Positions 37,151 to 45,695 of a stretch of DNA of 64,000 bases are shown in pieces. Under the pieces are notes generated by a model. That model was given only the letters and a program-made list of their open reading frames with translations, was not told the DNA's origin and searched no databases. Every line of letters starts with the position of its first letter. The first letter of the stretch is position 1. A program made the translations under genes and the position numbers. Source of the DNA: Kribbella rubisoli (GTDB lineage: Bacteria; Actinomycetota; Actinomycetes; Propionibacteriales; Kribbellaceae); contig NZ_SHKR01000011.1 in NCBI RefSeq assembly GCF_004217145.1, forward strand, positions 682,001 to 746,000. The letters are read 5' to 3'.

Positions 37151-38356
37151 CTACTCCGCCGATCGGACTCTAAGGGCGCAGAGCATCGCGATGAGGGTGA
37201 TCGCGGCGAAGGTGAGCGCCGTACCCGGGTAGCCGCCGAGGCCGAGGCCAAGGCCGCCGATCGCGGCGCCGAGGAACGTGCCGAGGCTCATGCCGGCCGC
37301 GTTCACGCTCAGCGCCGAGCCGCGGAGGTCGCCGCTGCGGCGGACCAGCAGCGTGGTGACGCAGGCCGCGACGGTTGCGTGGCTGGCACCCATGAGCGCG
37401 GTGAGCAGAAGCGTGAGCGGCAGGGTCGGCGAGAAGTAGAACGCCGCGACCGCGACCAGGGCGACGGTGATGCCGCTGAGCAGCAATTTCTCGGGGCTGA
37501 TCCACGCGCGGTCGGTGGCGAGATAACGCCCGGCGAAGAGATTGCCGAGGAAGAACGACGCGCCGCTCAGCGACCACACGAGCGCGAACCAGCCCGGAGC
37601 CAGGTCGAACTTGTCGTCGTAGAAGGCGGCGAGGTAGGCGAGGTACCCCATGAAGGCCGCGGTTCGGAGCATGGCGACGGCGAGCAGCGGGAGTGCACCA
37701 GGGACGAGAGCCAGGTCGCGGTACGTCGCGAGGTAGCTGACCCGCTCGTTCTTGCTGCGGGGTGGCTTGCGCCCGCGTCCACGCCAGAAGAAGGCCGCGG
37801 ACAGGGCGAGTGAGACCACCGAGGCGGCGAGCAGGTTGCCTCGCCAACCCCAGATGAGTCCTGGTACGGCGAGCACCGGCGCGGCCAGCATCGCCATCGC
37901 CGAGGTCGTCGCGGACACCAGCGTCGCCGCCCGTCCCGCAGCCGCCGGCGAGCGGAACCGGTCAGCCGCCGCAGCCCCGATCGACGGCGCCAGGATCGAC
38001 GTCGACGCACCGATCAGTAAGCAGAACGCCGCCAAGGCGAACACGTTGCCCACAGCCCCTAAAGCCGCGGAGATGCCGAGCAGCGCGAGCCCACCCGCGG
38101 CGACCAGCTCCCGCGCCACCCGATCCATCAACGGGGCCAGCGAGACCCCGACCGCCAGGGCCGCCAGTCCGCCGAGCCCGCGCAGTCCGCCGATCTCCGC
38201 GACGCTCCCACCCGCGGTCTGCGCGATCGGCACGAGATACATGCCGAACACGGTGAACGGAATCAGGCTCACCGTCGAGGCCAGCAGGAACGGCCACAAC
38301 CGCCTCGCCATCCGGAGATCGCCAGGCACCTCGGTCGAGGGTGTGACTGTGGTCAT
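37151..38356 (-). CDS. MFS exporter of the putative metallophore operon
   Basis: A 401-residue major facilitator protein with 12 predicted membrane helices; the loop GRGRKPPRSKNERVSYL between helices 6 and 7 is cytosolic and basic. It is the last gene of the seven-gene operon and overlaps the DUF364 gene by four bases. An exporter coupled to biosynthetic genes and an importer is the usual arrangement for secreted metal chelators (for example CntE for staphylopine). Export of the operon's product is inferred. Confidence 0.85.
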   Translation of the reverse strand: MTTVTPSTEVPGDLRMARRLWPFLLASTVSLIPFTVFGMYLVPIAQTAGGSVAEIGGLRGLGGLAALAVGVSLAPLMDRVARELVAAGGLALLGISAALGAVGNVFALAAFCLLIGASTSILAPSIGAAAADRFRSPAAAGRAATLVSATTSAMAMLAAPVLAVPGLIWGWRGNLLAASVVSLALSAAFFWRGRGRKPPRSKNERVSYLATYRDLALVPGALPLLAVAMLRTAAFMGYLAYLAAFYDDKFDLAPGWFALVWSLSGASFFLGNLFAGRYLATDRAWISPEKLLLSGITVALVAVAAFYFSPTLPLTLLLTALMGASHATVAACVTTLLVRRSGDLRGSALSVNAAGMSLGTFLGAAIGGLGLGLGGYPGTALTFAAITLIAMLCALRVRSAE

Positions 38357-39150
38357 CTGTCCGTCCTGTAGCGGTAGAGGCTGCTCGGGCGGGAGCTGAA
38401 CTGGGAGAAGGGAAATGGTTCCGCCGACAGCGCGGTGACGCCCTCGCCGAGGAACGCGCGCACGACGGCGCTGCCCGTCTGTGCGTAGACAGCGAGCGGC
38501 TTCGATTGCTCGCGGCAACGAGTGAGCAGTACGTCGAAGCTGCCGTTGGACAGCGTCATACCCGTGGCGACCACAGCGTCGGCTGCATCGACGACCTCGA
38601 TCATGTCCCGCGAGACGGGCAGACCGGAAGCGGTCTCGCGGAGGTTGAAGTCGCACGGGAGACAGACGCCACCGCGCTCGGTGATCGCGTCGACGAGCGG
38701 GTTGACGACGCCGATCAAGGCAACTTTGGTGCCATCAGCAACATCCAGCAGACCGGCCACGGCCGCATCACGGGCCCGCGCCCGGACGTCCGGCGTACCG
38801 GCCGGGAGGACGATCTCCTCGGCGCGCTCCGCCGTGTGATGAGGCTCGACCGCGGCCAGGTAGGCATCGAGTGCGGCGATCCGCACCGGGAGCGGATCGT
38901 CGGACGTGAGCACGTCGGCCAACGTCCGCCCGGAGGTGTCCGCGCAGTACGACGGCTCCAACTCCCCCGCCTCGAACGAACACGCTCCGAAGACCTCGCC
39001 GACGCGCAGCAGCACGTAGTAGTTCCGGTAGGTAACGTCCGCCCCTGGCAACCGGGTCGTGTGATGCAACCAGAAAGCGCTGGTGACGTTGAAGTCCGCC
39101 GGCGAAGGAGACCCAGCGAGCACAGCGGCAGTGAGATCAGCAACGGTCAT
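38353..39150 (-). CDS. DUF364 (putative heavy-metal chelation) Rossmann-like protein
   Basis: A 265-residue protein in two parts: an N-terminal DUF4213-like segment (FWLHHTTRLPGADVTYRNYYVLLRVG) and a C-terminal Rossmann-like DUF364 domain (KVALIGVVNPLVDAITER, VVDAADAVVATGMTLSNGSFDVLL). The family was labelled putative heavy-metal chelation from a structure; no reaction is established. It overlaps the exporter and follows the PLP enzyme by 43 bp. A role as second biosynthetic step or metal-handling partner of a metallophore is inferred. Confidence 0.82.
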   Translation of the reverse strand: MTVADLTAAVLAGSPSPADFNVTSAFWLHHTTRLPGADVTYRNYYVLLRVGEVFGACSFEAGELEPSYCADTSGRTLADVLTSDDPLPVRIAALDAYLAAVEPHHTAERAEEIVLPAGTPDVRARARDAAVAGLLDVADGTKVALIGVVNPLVDAITERGGVCLPCDFNLRETASGLPVSRDMIEVVDAADAVVATGMTLSNGSFDVLLTRCREQSKPLAVYAQTGSAVVRAFLGEGVTALSAEPFPFSQFSSRPSSLYRYRTDR

Positions 39151-39193
39151 GGCAACTCGGCCAGCCTTTCGGGGTTGCAGTCACGGGCACACA

Positions 39194-40240
39194 CTAATGC
39201 GACGGGGTCGCAGATGGAAGTTTCTCGTGGTGGGCCAGTGCCGACTCGCGGCGGTCCCAGGACATGGCGGACCACGGGACCGAGAGGTCGTCGAGGGAGT
39301 CGATCTCGAGGGGGCGCATCGACGCCATCGGGCGAGCCTCGGCGTGGCGGGCGAAGGCGGACTCGACGTAGCGGGTCCCGGTGTCGGCGGCCAGGAAGAC
39401 GTGCTTGCGGCCGCGGTCGCAGCCGTGTTCCCACAACGCCGACAGGTACGCCGCCCCGGCCGACAACCCAGCGAAGACCCCGGACGTCCGAAGCAGGTCG
39501 ACCGCCGCCGACATCGCGTAGTCGAACGAGACCCAATGCAGCCGGTCGTACAACTCGTGCCGCACGTTGCGGAACTCGATCGAGCTCCCGATCCCCGCGA
39601 TGATCATGTCCGGATCCTGCGTGTGGCCGGCCCCGAACGTGATGCTGCCGAACGGCTGCACGCCGACCAGGTTCACATCCCGCCCACGCTCCCGCAGGTA
39701 CGCCGCGATCGCGCCGGTCGACGCGCCCGTACCCACCCCGCCGACCAGACACAGCGGTCCGTCCGGCACCACCTCCGCTACCAGATCAGCAACCGCGCGA
39801 TACCCGAGATAGTGGATGTCGTCGTGATATTGCTGCATCCAGTGGTAGGTCGGGTTGTCACGCAGGATCTCGCCGATCCGGCGGACCCGGAGGTTCTGGT
39901 CGAGCTGCAGGTTGTTCGAGGACGGCACCTGCTCGACCGTCGCGCCGAGGATCTCGAGCTGGATCTTCAGGGTCCGGTCGACCGTGGTCGAGCCGACGAT
40001 GTGGCAGTTCATCCCGTACCGGTGGCAGGCGAGCGCGAGCGCGTGCGCGTAGATCCCGCTCGAGGAGTCGATCAGCGTGTCGCCACGCCGTACCCGTCCG
40101 GTCTCGAGCAGGTGGCGGACGGCGCCGAGCGCGGAGTACACCTTCATGGTCTCGAACCGCAGGCAGATCAGATCATCCCCGACCCGGATCGGATCGGGAT
40201 CTTTGATGGCCTCCGCCAGGTGGTCGTGCAGTCGCGTCAT
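39194..40240 (-). CDS. Cysteine-synthase-like PLP enzyme (SbnA-like fold)
   Basis: A 348-residue fold-type II PLP enzyme. Lys33 in FETMKVYSALGA is the expected Schiff-base lysine; SSSGIYAHALALA (59-71) takes the place of the usual substrate loop SSGN-x-G, so the conserved Asn is missing; GGVGTGASTG is the phosphate-binding loop. Relatives do beta-replacement on serine derivatives, such as SbnA joining phosphoserine and glutamate toward diaminopropionate. The altered loop suggests a different amine or thiol partner. ATG 40240 overlaps the ATPase stop by four bases. Confidence 0.85.
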   Translation of the reverse strand: MTRLHDHLAEAIKDPDPIRVGDDLICLRFETMKVYSALGAVRHLLETGRVRRGDTLIDSSSGIYAHALALACHRYGMNCHIVGSTTVDRTLKIQLEILGATVEQVPSSNNLQLDQNLRVRRIGEILRDNPTYHWMQQYHDDIHYLGYRAVADLVAEVVPDGPLCLVGGVGTGASTGAIAAYLRERGRDVNLVGVQPFGSITFGAGHTQDPDMIIAGIGSSIEFRNVRHELYDRLHWVSFDYAMSAAVDLLRTSGVFAGLSAGAAYLSALWEHGCDRGRKHVFLAADTGTRYVESAFARHAEARPMASMRPLEIDSLDDLSVPWSAMSWDRRESALAHHEKLPSATPSH

Positions 40241-41757
40241 CGGCGCGGTTCGCTCCTTGTGTCGATGGATAACACGGGCGGAGATTGAGGGGCACCGATC
40301 CGCGCGGCTGCCACCAGCCGGCGGGTCAGTTCATGGTGTGGTTCTGTGGTGAGGGTCGCCGGCGGGCCTTGTTCGACCACGCGGCCCTCGTCGAGGACCA
40401 GGACCTGATCCGCAACGGTTGCGACCAGACCGAGGTCGTGGCCGATCCAGATCAGCCCCGTGCCACGGGTCTTCAGCTCGGTGAGCAGGTCGAGGACAAG
40501 CGCCGTACCGCGGTCGTCGAGGGCCGTGGTGATCTCGTCGCAGATGAGTACGTCGGGGTTCGCGAGGACGGCTCGGGCGAGGGCTGCGCGTTGGAGCTCA
40601 CCACCGGAGAGCCGGCTCGGCGGGCGGGCCGCGGTGATCGCGGCGACGCCAAGTCTCGCGAGGGTGGCCTGTGCTTCTTCTCGGGCCTGTTGCGCTGGGA
40701 GGCCGCGGAGGCGTTGCGCCGTACGGGCGACCTGCTGATCGACGGGGCGACGCTCGTCGAACGAGCCGCGGACCTCCTGCCAGACGTACTGGACGCGGCG
40801 GGTCTGCTCGCGGGTGCGGTTACGGAGGACCGGCAGCGGTTCGCCGTCGAGGCGGATGCGGCCGGTGTGGCGCTCGTGCAGACCCGCGAGACAGCGGGCG
40901 AGGGTGGTCTTGCCGCTGCCGGACCGCCCGACGATGCCGAGACAGGCGCCGGCACGGACCTCGACGGCGACATCACGCAGTACGACGTCGCGACCGCGCG
41001 GCCGCAGCGAAGCAGACAGGTTCATTGCCTCTAGCAACGGCTGCCCACCGGTGGAGGTTCCCGTCGCGGGCAGGTCGGGCGACGCCGGCAGTACGTCGGC
41101 GACCACTCGGCCCGCGTCAAGCACCACGACCCGGGTTGCAAGCGCCCGCACGAGGTCGAGATCGTGACTGAGCAACAAGATCCCCAGTCCCGTCCCGGTC
41201 AGTTCACGCAGCTCCTGGACCAACTGCAGGCGGGTGATCGAGTCGAGTCCGGTACTTGGTTCGTCAAGGACCAGCACCCGCGGTCCGCACGTCAAGGCCT
41301 GTGCCAGCGCGACCCGCTGCCGCTGCCCGCCGGAAAACTGATGCGGAAACCTCTTCAGGGTCGCGCGGTCGCCCGGCAACTGCGCTACGCGGACAGCCTC
41401 CTCGACATCGCCGTCGTGAAGCTTCGCGAGCTCGCGCAACGTCGTACCGATCCTCCGGGCCGGGTTGAGTGCGCTGCCCGGATGTTGCGGCATGTACGCA
41501 ACCACGCGCCCACGCACGTCGGCCTGGGTCCGCCCGTTGCTGTCGACAACCACCTCACCGCCGACCTCGACCCGACCGTCGAGCCGTACGCCGCCACCGT
41601 GCTCGCCGAGCAACGCCAACGCGGACGTCGTCTTACCGGACCCGGAGGCGCCGACGAGCGCCGTCACCTCGCCGGCGACAACCTCGAACGACACTCCATC
41701 CACGAGAATCGCCGACCCAGCCGTAGCTCTCAGGTCGTCGACTCGCGCCAGCGTCAT
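40237..41757 (-). CDS. Fused dipeptide/nickel-type ABC ATPase (DppD-DppF)
   Basis: A 506-residue protein with two complete ATPase domains: Walker A GASGSGKTT and GRSGSGKTT, signatures FSGGQRQRVALAQAL and LSGGELQRAALARAV, Walker B VLVLDEPSTGLD and VLICDEITTALD. It powers the two permeases upstream. Fusion of the D and F ATPases is seen in some actinobacterial Opp/Nik systems. It overlaps both neighbours by four bases. Confidence 0.92.
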   Translation of the reverse strand: MTLARVDDLRATAGSAILVDGVSFEVVAGEVTALVGASGSGKTTSALALLGEHGGGVRLDGRVEVGGEVVVDSNGRTQADVRGRVVAYMPQHPGSALNPARRIGTTLRELAKLHDGDVEEAVRVAQLPGDRATLKRFPHQFSGGQRQRVALAQALTCGPRVLVLDEPSTGLDSITRLQLVQELRELTGTGLGILLLSHDLDLVRALATRVVVLDAGRVVADVLPASPDLPATGTSTGGQPLLEAMNLSASLRPRGRDVVLRDVAVEVRAGACLGIVGRSGSGKTTLARCLAGLHERHTGRIRLDGEPLPVLRNRTREQTRRVQYVWQEVRGSFDERRPVDQQVARTAQRLRGLPAQQAREEAQATLARLGVAAITAARPPSRLSGGELQRAALARAVLANPDVLICDEITTALDDRGTALVLDLLTELKTRGTGLIWIGHDLGLVATVADQVLVLDEGRVVEQGPPATLTTEPHHELTRRLVAAARIGAPQSPPVLSIDTRSEPRR

Positions 41758-42539
41758 ACGGCCGCCATCTGCCGCGACCTGTGCACCAGGCGGTCGGCGA
41801 GCAGGTTGAAGCCCAGCGTGAAGGAGACGAGGAGAAGCGCCGGCGCGAGCACCGACCACGGCTGGAGCAACAGGCCCTCGCGGTTGCGGGACACACTGAC
41901 CGCCCAGTCCGGCGCCGTCGGGCTCAACCCCAGCCCGAGGAAGTTGACCGAGGCAACCAGGAAGACTGCGAGCGTGATCCGCGTGCCGAGGTCGGCAGCC
42001 ACCGGACCCAGCACCGAGCGCCCGACGTACCCGATCTGAATCGCGAACCACGACTCACGCTGCATCCGCAACGCCTCAACCACCGGCCCACTCGCCGCAT
42101 CCAACGCCGCCGCGCGGACGAGCCGTGCCACCGTCGGCACGTTGACCATGGCCACCGCCATCATGATCGCGAGCGCGGACGCCCGCCATCCGACGGCCAC
42201 CACACTGATGACCAGCAACGACGGCAACGGCAACAGCACATCCAGCGGCCGCATCAACCCCTCGTCCAACCACCGATGCCGGGTCGACGCCGCCACCAGC
42301 CCGATCGCCCCACCCACGACGTACGCCAACACCACCGCGCCGACAGCCATCCCCAACGCAGTTCGCCCGCCCACCAACAACAGCCCGAACACGTCCCGCC
42401 CCAGCCCGTCCGTCCCCAACAGACCCTCGGACGAGTAAGGCAGGCCCTTGCCCACCTCGTACGACACCAGAGGCCCGAGAATCGCGATGCCCAACGGCAC
42501 GGCGATCAACCCGGCTGCGATCCATCCACGCCGGTTCAT
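41754..42539 (-). CDS. Dipeptide/nickel-type ABC permease (DppC/NikC)
   Basis: A 261-residue permease with five or six membrane helices; the start LIAVPLGIAILGPLVSYEVGKGLPYSSEGLLGTDGLGRDVFG contains the family's GTDxxGRDVF element, and the ATPase-contact loop lies around AAALDAASGPVVEALRMQRE. It overlaps the B-type permease by four bases. Confidence 0.92.
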   Translation of the reverse strand: MNRRGWIAAGLIAVPLGIAILGPLVSYEVGKGLPYSSEGLLGTDGLGRDVFGLLLVGGRTALGMAVGAVVLAYVVGGAIGLVAASTRHRWLDEGLMRPLDVLLPLPSLLVISVVAVGWRASALAIMMAVAMVNVPTVARLVRAAALDAASGPVVEALRMQRESWFAIQIGYVGRSVLGPVAADLGTRITLAVFLVASVNFLGLGLSPTAPDWAVSVSRNREGLLLQPWSVLAPALLLVSFTLGFNLLADRLVHRSRQMAAV

Positions 42540-43474
42540 CGGAGCAGGGCCGTTCGCGGGACCAAGCGGTTACAGGCGAGGTCTGCCGTCAGGTTGATGA
42601 GCAGCGCTGCGACCGCCAGCACCAGCGTCAGACCTTGCACAGTGGGGATGTCGCGGGTTTCCACGCCGTCGACCAAGGCCGTCGCGAAGCCGGGGATAGC
42701 GAAGATGGCTTCTACTACCAGGACTCCTCCGAGGAGCGTGTCGCCGGTGCGGGCCAGTTCTTGGACACCCGGTACGGCGGCGTTCGGGAGGACGTGACGG
42801 AGCAGGAGCTGACGACGGGGTACGCCGAGCCGCCGCGCCTGGACGACGTACTCGGCGTGGAGCGCGTTGATCGTGCCGGCCCGGACCTGGCGTGACAGCA
42901 GGCAGACGGTGCGACCGAACAGGACCGCCACCGGCAGGACCAACAGCGCGGGCGACGCGAGCAGATCCCCGCCGACCCACGTCGCCGGCAGCCAACCGAG
43001 TCGCAGCGAGAAGACCGCAACCAGCACGACCGCGATGACGAAGTCCGGGATCGCCGACAGCGCCAGCGTCACCGACGTAATCGCCCGATCGATCCGCCCG
43101 TTCTCCCGCGTCCCCATCACGATGCCCAGGGCAACGGCCAGCGGCACCACGATCGCGAGCGTCGCGACCGTCAGCACGAACGTCGCACCGATCGAGGACC
43201 GCACGATGTCGATCACAGGTCCCCCGCTGATCAGCGACGTGCCCAGGTCACCCGTCAGCACGTTCCCCAACCAGTGCACGAAGCGCTCCGGCGCCGGCCG
43301 GTCCAGCCCGAGCTCAGCCCGCAACCGAGCGACCTGCTCCGGCGTCAGCGTCTCGGTGAACCGCAGCTCCGCCGCATCCCCCGGCAGCAACGACGTAAGC
43401 ACGAACACCAACACCGACAGCACGGCCAGTTGCAGAACCGCGAGCAGCGCCCGCTGAGCGGCGTACGACCGCAT
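42536..43474 (-). CDS. Dipeptide/nickel-type ABC permease (DppB/NikB)
   Basis: A 312-residue permease with six membrane helices: N-terminal helix, LLPGDAAELRFTETLTPEQVARLRAELGLDRP (the usual B-subunit external segment), and the EAA-like loop QARRLGVPRRQLLLRHVLPNA. Its ATG directly follows the binding-protein stop (TGAATG). Confidence 0.93.
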   Translation of the reverse strand: MRSYAAQRALLAVLQLAVLSVLVFVLTSLLPGDAAELRFTETLTPEQVARLRAELGLDRPAPERFVHWLGNVLTGDLGTSLISGGPVIDIVRSSIGATFVLTVATLAIVVPLAVALGIVMGTRENGRIDRAITSVTLALSAIPDFVIAVVLVAVFSLRLGWLPATWVGGDLLASPALLVLPVAVLFGRTVCLLSRQVRAGTINALHAEYVVQARRLGVPRRQLLLRHVLPNAAVPGVQELARTGDTLLGGVLVVEAIFAIPGFATALVDGVETRDIPTVQGLTLVLAVAALLINLTADLACNRLVPRTALLR

Positions 43475-45001
43475 TCAGGCCAGCCACACCTTGTCGAACC
43501 GCCCCTGATCCAGCGTGTTCGGCGGCACCGCCTGCACACCCTGCACCTTGGCCGACACCGCGACGAGATAGTCCGGCAGGCCCCACGCCAGGATCCCGCC
43601 CTCGTCGCGCAACGTCTTCTGCAGCCCGCCGTACTTCTCGGACCGCTCGCTCTCAGACGTGATCGCCCGCGCCGCAGCGAACCCGGCGTCGAACTGCGGC
43701 CGCCTCCAGTGCGTCACGTTGAACGGCGAACGCGACAGCAACCGATCCGTGAAGTACTGCGGGATGGGCATCGCGCCGGACCGATGGTTGCCAATAGCAC
43801 CCTTCGTCAGCAGGTCCTTGGCGTAGGTCTGCGGACTCCCCGTCGTCACCTTCAACCGCACCCCCGCCTCCGCGACCTGGTCCGCGAACAACGTCGCCGC
43901 CTCGACGAACCCGGCCGAGGCATCCGCGGTGAAGATCTCCACTTCCTTCCCCACCAGCCCTGCCTTCGTCAGCAAGGCCTTCGCTCGATCCACATCACGC
44001 TCGCGGGCCGGCAGATCGGCGGGGTAGTACTGATACCCCTTACCGAAAAGGTCATTCCCGACCTCGCCGCGCCCCGCGAGCACGACATCCACCAGCCGCT
44101 GCCGATCCGCAAGCAGCTTGAACGCGAGCCGTACGTCGGGATTGTCGAACGGCGGCCGATCGACCTTCATCACGAACGCCTGCATCGTGCTGGCCTTCGC
44201 CGCGACGACCCGCACCGCCTTCCCGGCCGTCCGCGCGAACGTCGCAGTCATGTCGTTCGCGTACTCCGCCTGCCCACCCTGTACGGCGTTCGCCCTCGCC
44301 TCGGAGTCCGCGGACAGGATGTGCAACTCCTCGATCCGTGCGGGCTCGTCCCAATACTCGTCGTACCGCGAGGCGACCATCGACCGCCCCGCCTCGAAGG
44401 AGGCGAAGCGGAACGCACCGGTGCCGAGAGGCTTGGCCGGATCCTTGAATCCGTTGCGCACGATCTGCGTGCCGATGCCGGCAAGCAGCGCCGGGAACTC
44501 CGCGTTCGGAGCGGTCAGCACCAGCTCGACCGTCGACGGCCCCAGAGCCCTGCTGCGCTTGAGATCCAGCGTCGCGAGCGACGACTGCGCGACTCGCTCC
44601 GGCACGGCGGGATCGGCGATCCGCGCGAGGCTGAACAACACGTCCTCGGCGACCAGCTTCGCGCCGTCATGGAAGCTCGCGTCCTGCAGGCTGAACCGCC
44701 AGGTCGTCGCCGTCCCGTCGTGCTCCCACTTCGACGCCAGCCGCGGCACCGGCTTCAGATCCGGTCCGAGCTCGACCAGCTTCTCGTACATCGCCTTGTG
44801 CCGTGCGATGTCCACGAACAGGCTCTGCACATGCGGGTCGAGCACCTCCTTCGCCCCGCCCCCGGCGTACACAGCGCGCAACCGCCCGCCCTGCCTGGGC
44901 TGCGCCGCCGCTTCACCGTCCGCCCCACATCCGGCCACCGCAGCCAGCCCGGCGGCACCGGCCACCCCCAGGAACCCACGCCTGCTCAACGCCTCGGACA
45001 C
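43475..45001 (-). CDS. Peptide/nickel-type substrate-binding lipoprotein (SBP family 5)
   Basis: A 508-residue binding protein with SRRGFL (Tat-like) and a lipobox VAGC, Cys25. The fold is the Opp/Nik family 5 class (DPHVQSLFVDIARHKAMYEKLV ... SFHDGAKLVAEDVLFSLARI). I prefer GTG 45001: GAGG lies nine bases upstream, whereas ATG 45010 has GAGG touching it. It is first in the operon, 21 bp below a Zur-like box. Relatives bind nickel chelates, metallophore-metal complexes or peptides. Confidence 0.87.
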   Translation of the reverse strand: MSEALSRRGFLGVAGAAGLAAVAGCGADGEAAAQPRQGGRLRAVYAGGGAKEVLDPHVQSLFVDIARHKAMYEKLVELGPDLKPVPRLASKWEHDGTATTWRFSLQDASFHDGAKLVAEDVLFSLARIADPAVPERVAQSSLATLDLKRSRALGPSTVELVLTAPNAEFPALLAGIGTQIVRNGFKDPAKPLGTGAFRFASFEAGRSMVASRYDEYWDEPARIEELHILSADSEARANAVQGGQAEYANDMTATFARTAGKAVRVVAAKASTMQAFVMKVDRPPFDNPDVRLAFKLLADRQRLVDVVLAGRGEVGNDLFGKGYQYYPADLPARERDVDRAKALLTKAGLVGKEVEIFTADASAGFVEAATLFADQVAEAGVRLKVTTGSPQTYAKDLLTKGAIGNHRSGAMPIPQYFTDRLLSRSPFNVTHWRRPQFDAGFAAARAITSESERSEKYGGLQKTLRDEGGILAWGLPDYLVAVSAKVQGVQAVPPNTLDQGRFDKVWLA

Positions 45002-45021
45002 GCGCCACATCCTCACGTTAG

Positions 45022-45036
45022 TGAAAACGATTGTCA
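45022..45036. promoter_or_regulatory. Zur-box-like palindrome of the metallophore operon
   Basis: TGAAAACGATTGTCA; against the actinobacterial Zur consensus as I recall it (TGAAAATGATTTTCA) 13 of 15 bases match. Read toward the operon it carries TTGACA (45037-45032) as a -35, followed 17 bases on by GAGGAT as -10. A bound repressor would cover the -35. Confidence 0.68.
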
Positions 45037-45124
45037 AATCCAGCGCGCATCCGAACCCGACGCGATCATTCTTCCGACCCCGCTCCCGCCCCCGCTCGCC
45101 GTAACGGCGTGTCACCACGACCTT

Positions 45125-45159
45125 CCCCTCGGCTACGATCCGCAGCGTCGCCGAGAGGG
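45125..45159. terminator. Hairpin after the MarR gene
   Basis: CCCTCGGC/GCCGAGAGGG arms with a 16-base loop, one mismatch, 12 bp beyond the MarR stop. Weak terminator separating it from the Zur-controlled operon. Confidence 0.45.
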
Positions 45160-45170
45160 CTCGAGCAGTG

Positions 45171-45653
45171 TTAGTCGTCGCAGTCCGAGGGGGTGCAGGT
45201 GACCGGTAGGTCGGCGGCTATGCGGTCGAGGACGGTGGTGAGTTGGGCCTGCTCGTCAGCGCTGAGGCGGTTGAAGAAGTAGGCGCGGACGGCAGCGACG
45301 TGGTCGGGGGCGGCGGCGTCGATGGCTTTGCGGCCGAGTTCGGTGAGCCGGACCATCGAGCCGCGGGCGTCGGCGGCGCATTCCTCGCGGCAGACCAGGC
45401 CGCGTTTCTCCATCCGGCTGACCTGGTGGGACAGGCGGCTACGTTCCCAGCCGACGGACCGGCCGAGGTCGCGAGTCCGGAGTACGCCGTCTTCCGCCTC
45501 CGACAGCGGATGGAGCAGGGCGTAATCGGCGCCGGACAGGCCCGAATTGCCGATCATTCGCGCCTCGAGCGCGCGCATGAGCTCGCGATGCGTGTCCCGG
45601 TACGACTGCCAGAGCCGCGCCTCACGCTGATCGAGCCACTGCGGTTCACTCAT
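45171..45653 (-). CDS. MarR family regulator beside the copper genes
   Basis: A 160-residue MarR protein with winged helix at about 55-125 (LRTRDLGRSVGWERSRLSHQVSRMEKRGLV) and wing CAADARGSMVRLT. It ends in CTPSDCDD, two Cys and acidic residues that might bind metal, and has another Cys pair around VCREECAAD. A TGACATGTCA palindrome sits just upstream. Position between copper and metallophore genes suggests a metal or redox role; not proven. Confidence 0.85.
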   Translation of the reverse strand: MSEPQWLDQREARLWQSYRDTHRELMRALEARMIGNSGLSGADYALLHPLSEAEDGVLRTRDLGRSVGWERSRLSHQVSRMEKRGLVCREECAADARGSMVRLTELGRKAIDAAAPDHVAAVRAYFFNRLSADEQAQLTTVLDRIAADLPVTCTPSDCDD

Positions 45654-45676
45654 GAAGACAGTGTACGGATATCTGT

Positions 45677-45686
45677 TGACATGTCA
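45677..45686. promoter_or_regulatory. Perfect palindrome TGACATGTCA upstream of marR
   Basis: 10-bp perfect palindrome in the 42-bp gap between copD and the MarR gene, 23 bp from the MarR start. Candidate autoregulatory operator. Confidence 0.5.
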
Positions 45687-45695
45687 TCGAGTCCG

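Noticed and set aside
45097..45109. CGCCGTAACGGCG palindrome as a second operator of the metallophore operon
   Set aside because: GC-rich 6-bp arms are common by chance here, and it is about 95 bp from the start, well upstream of the promoter proposed.
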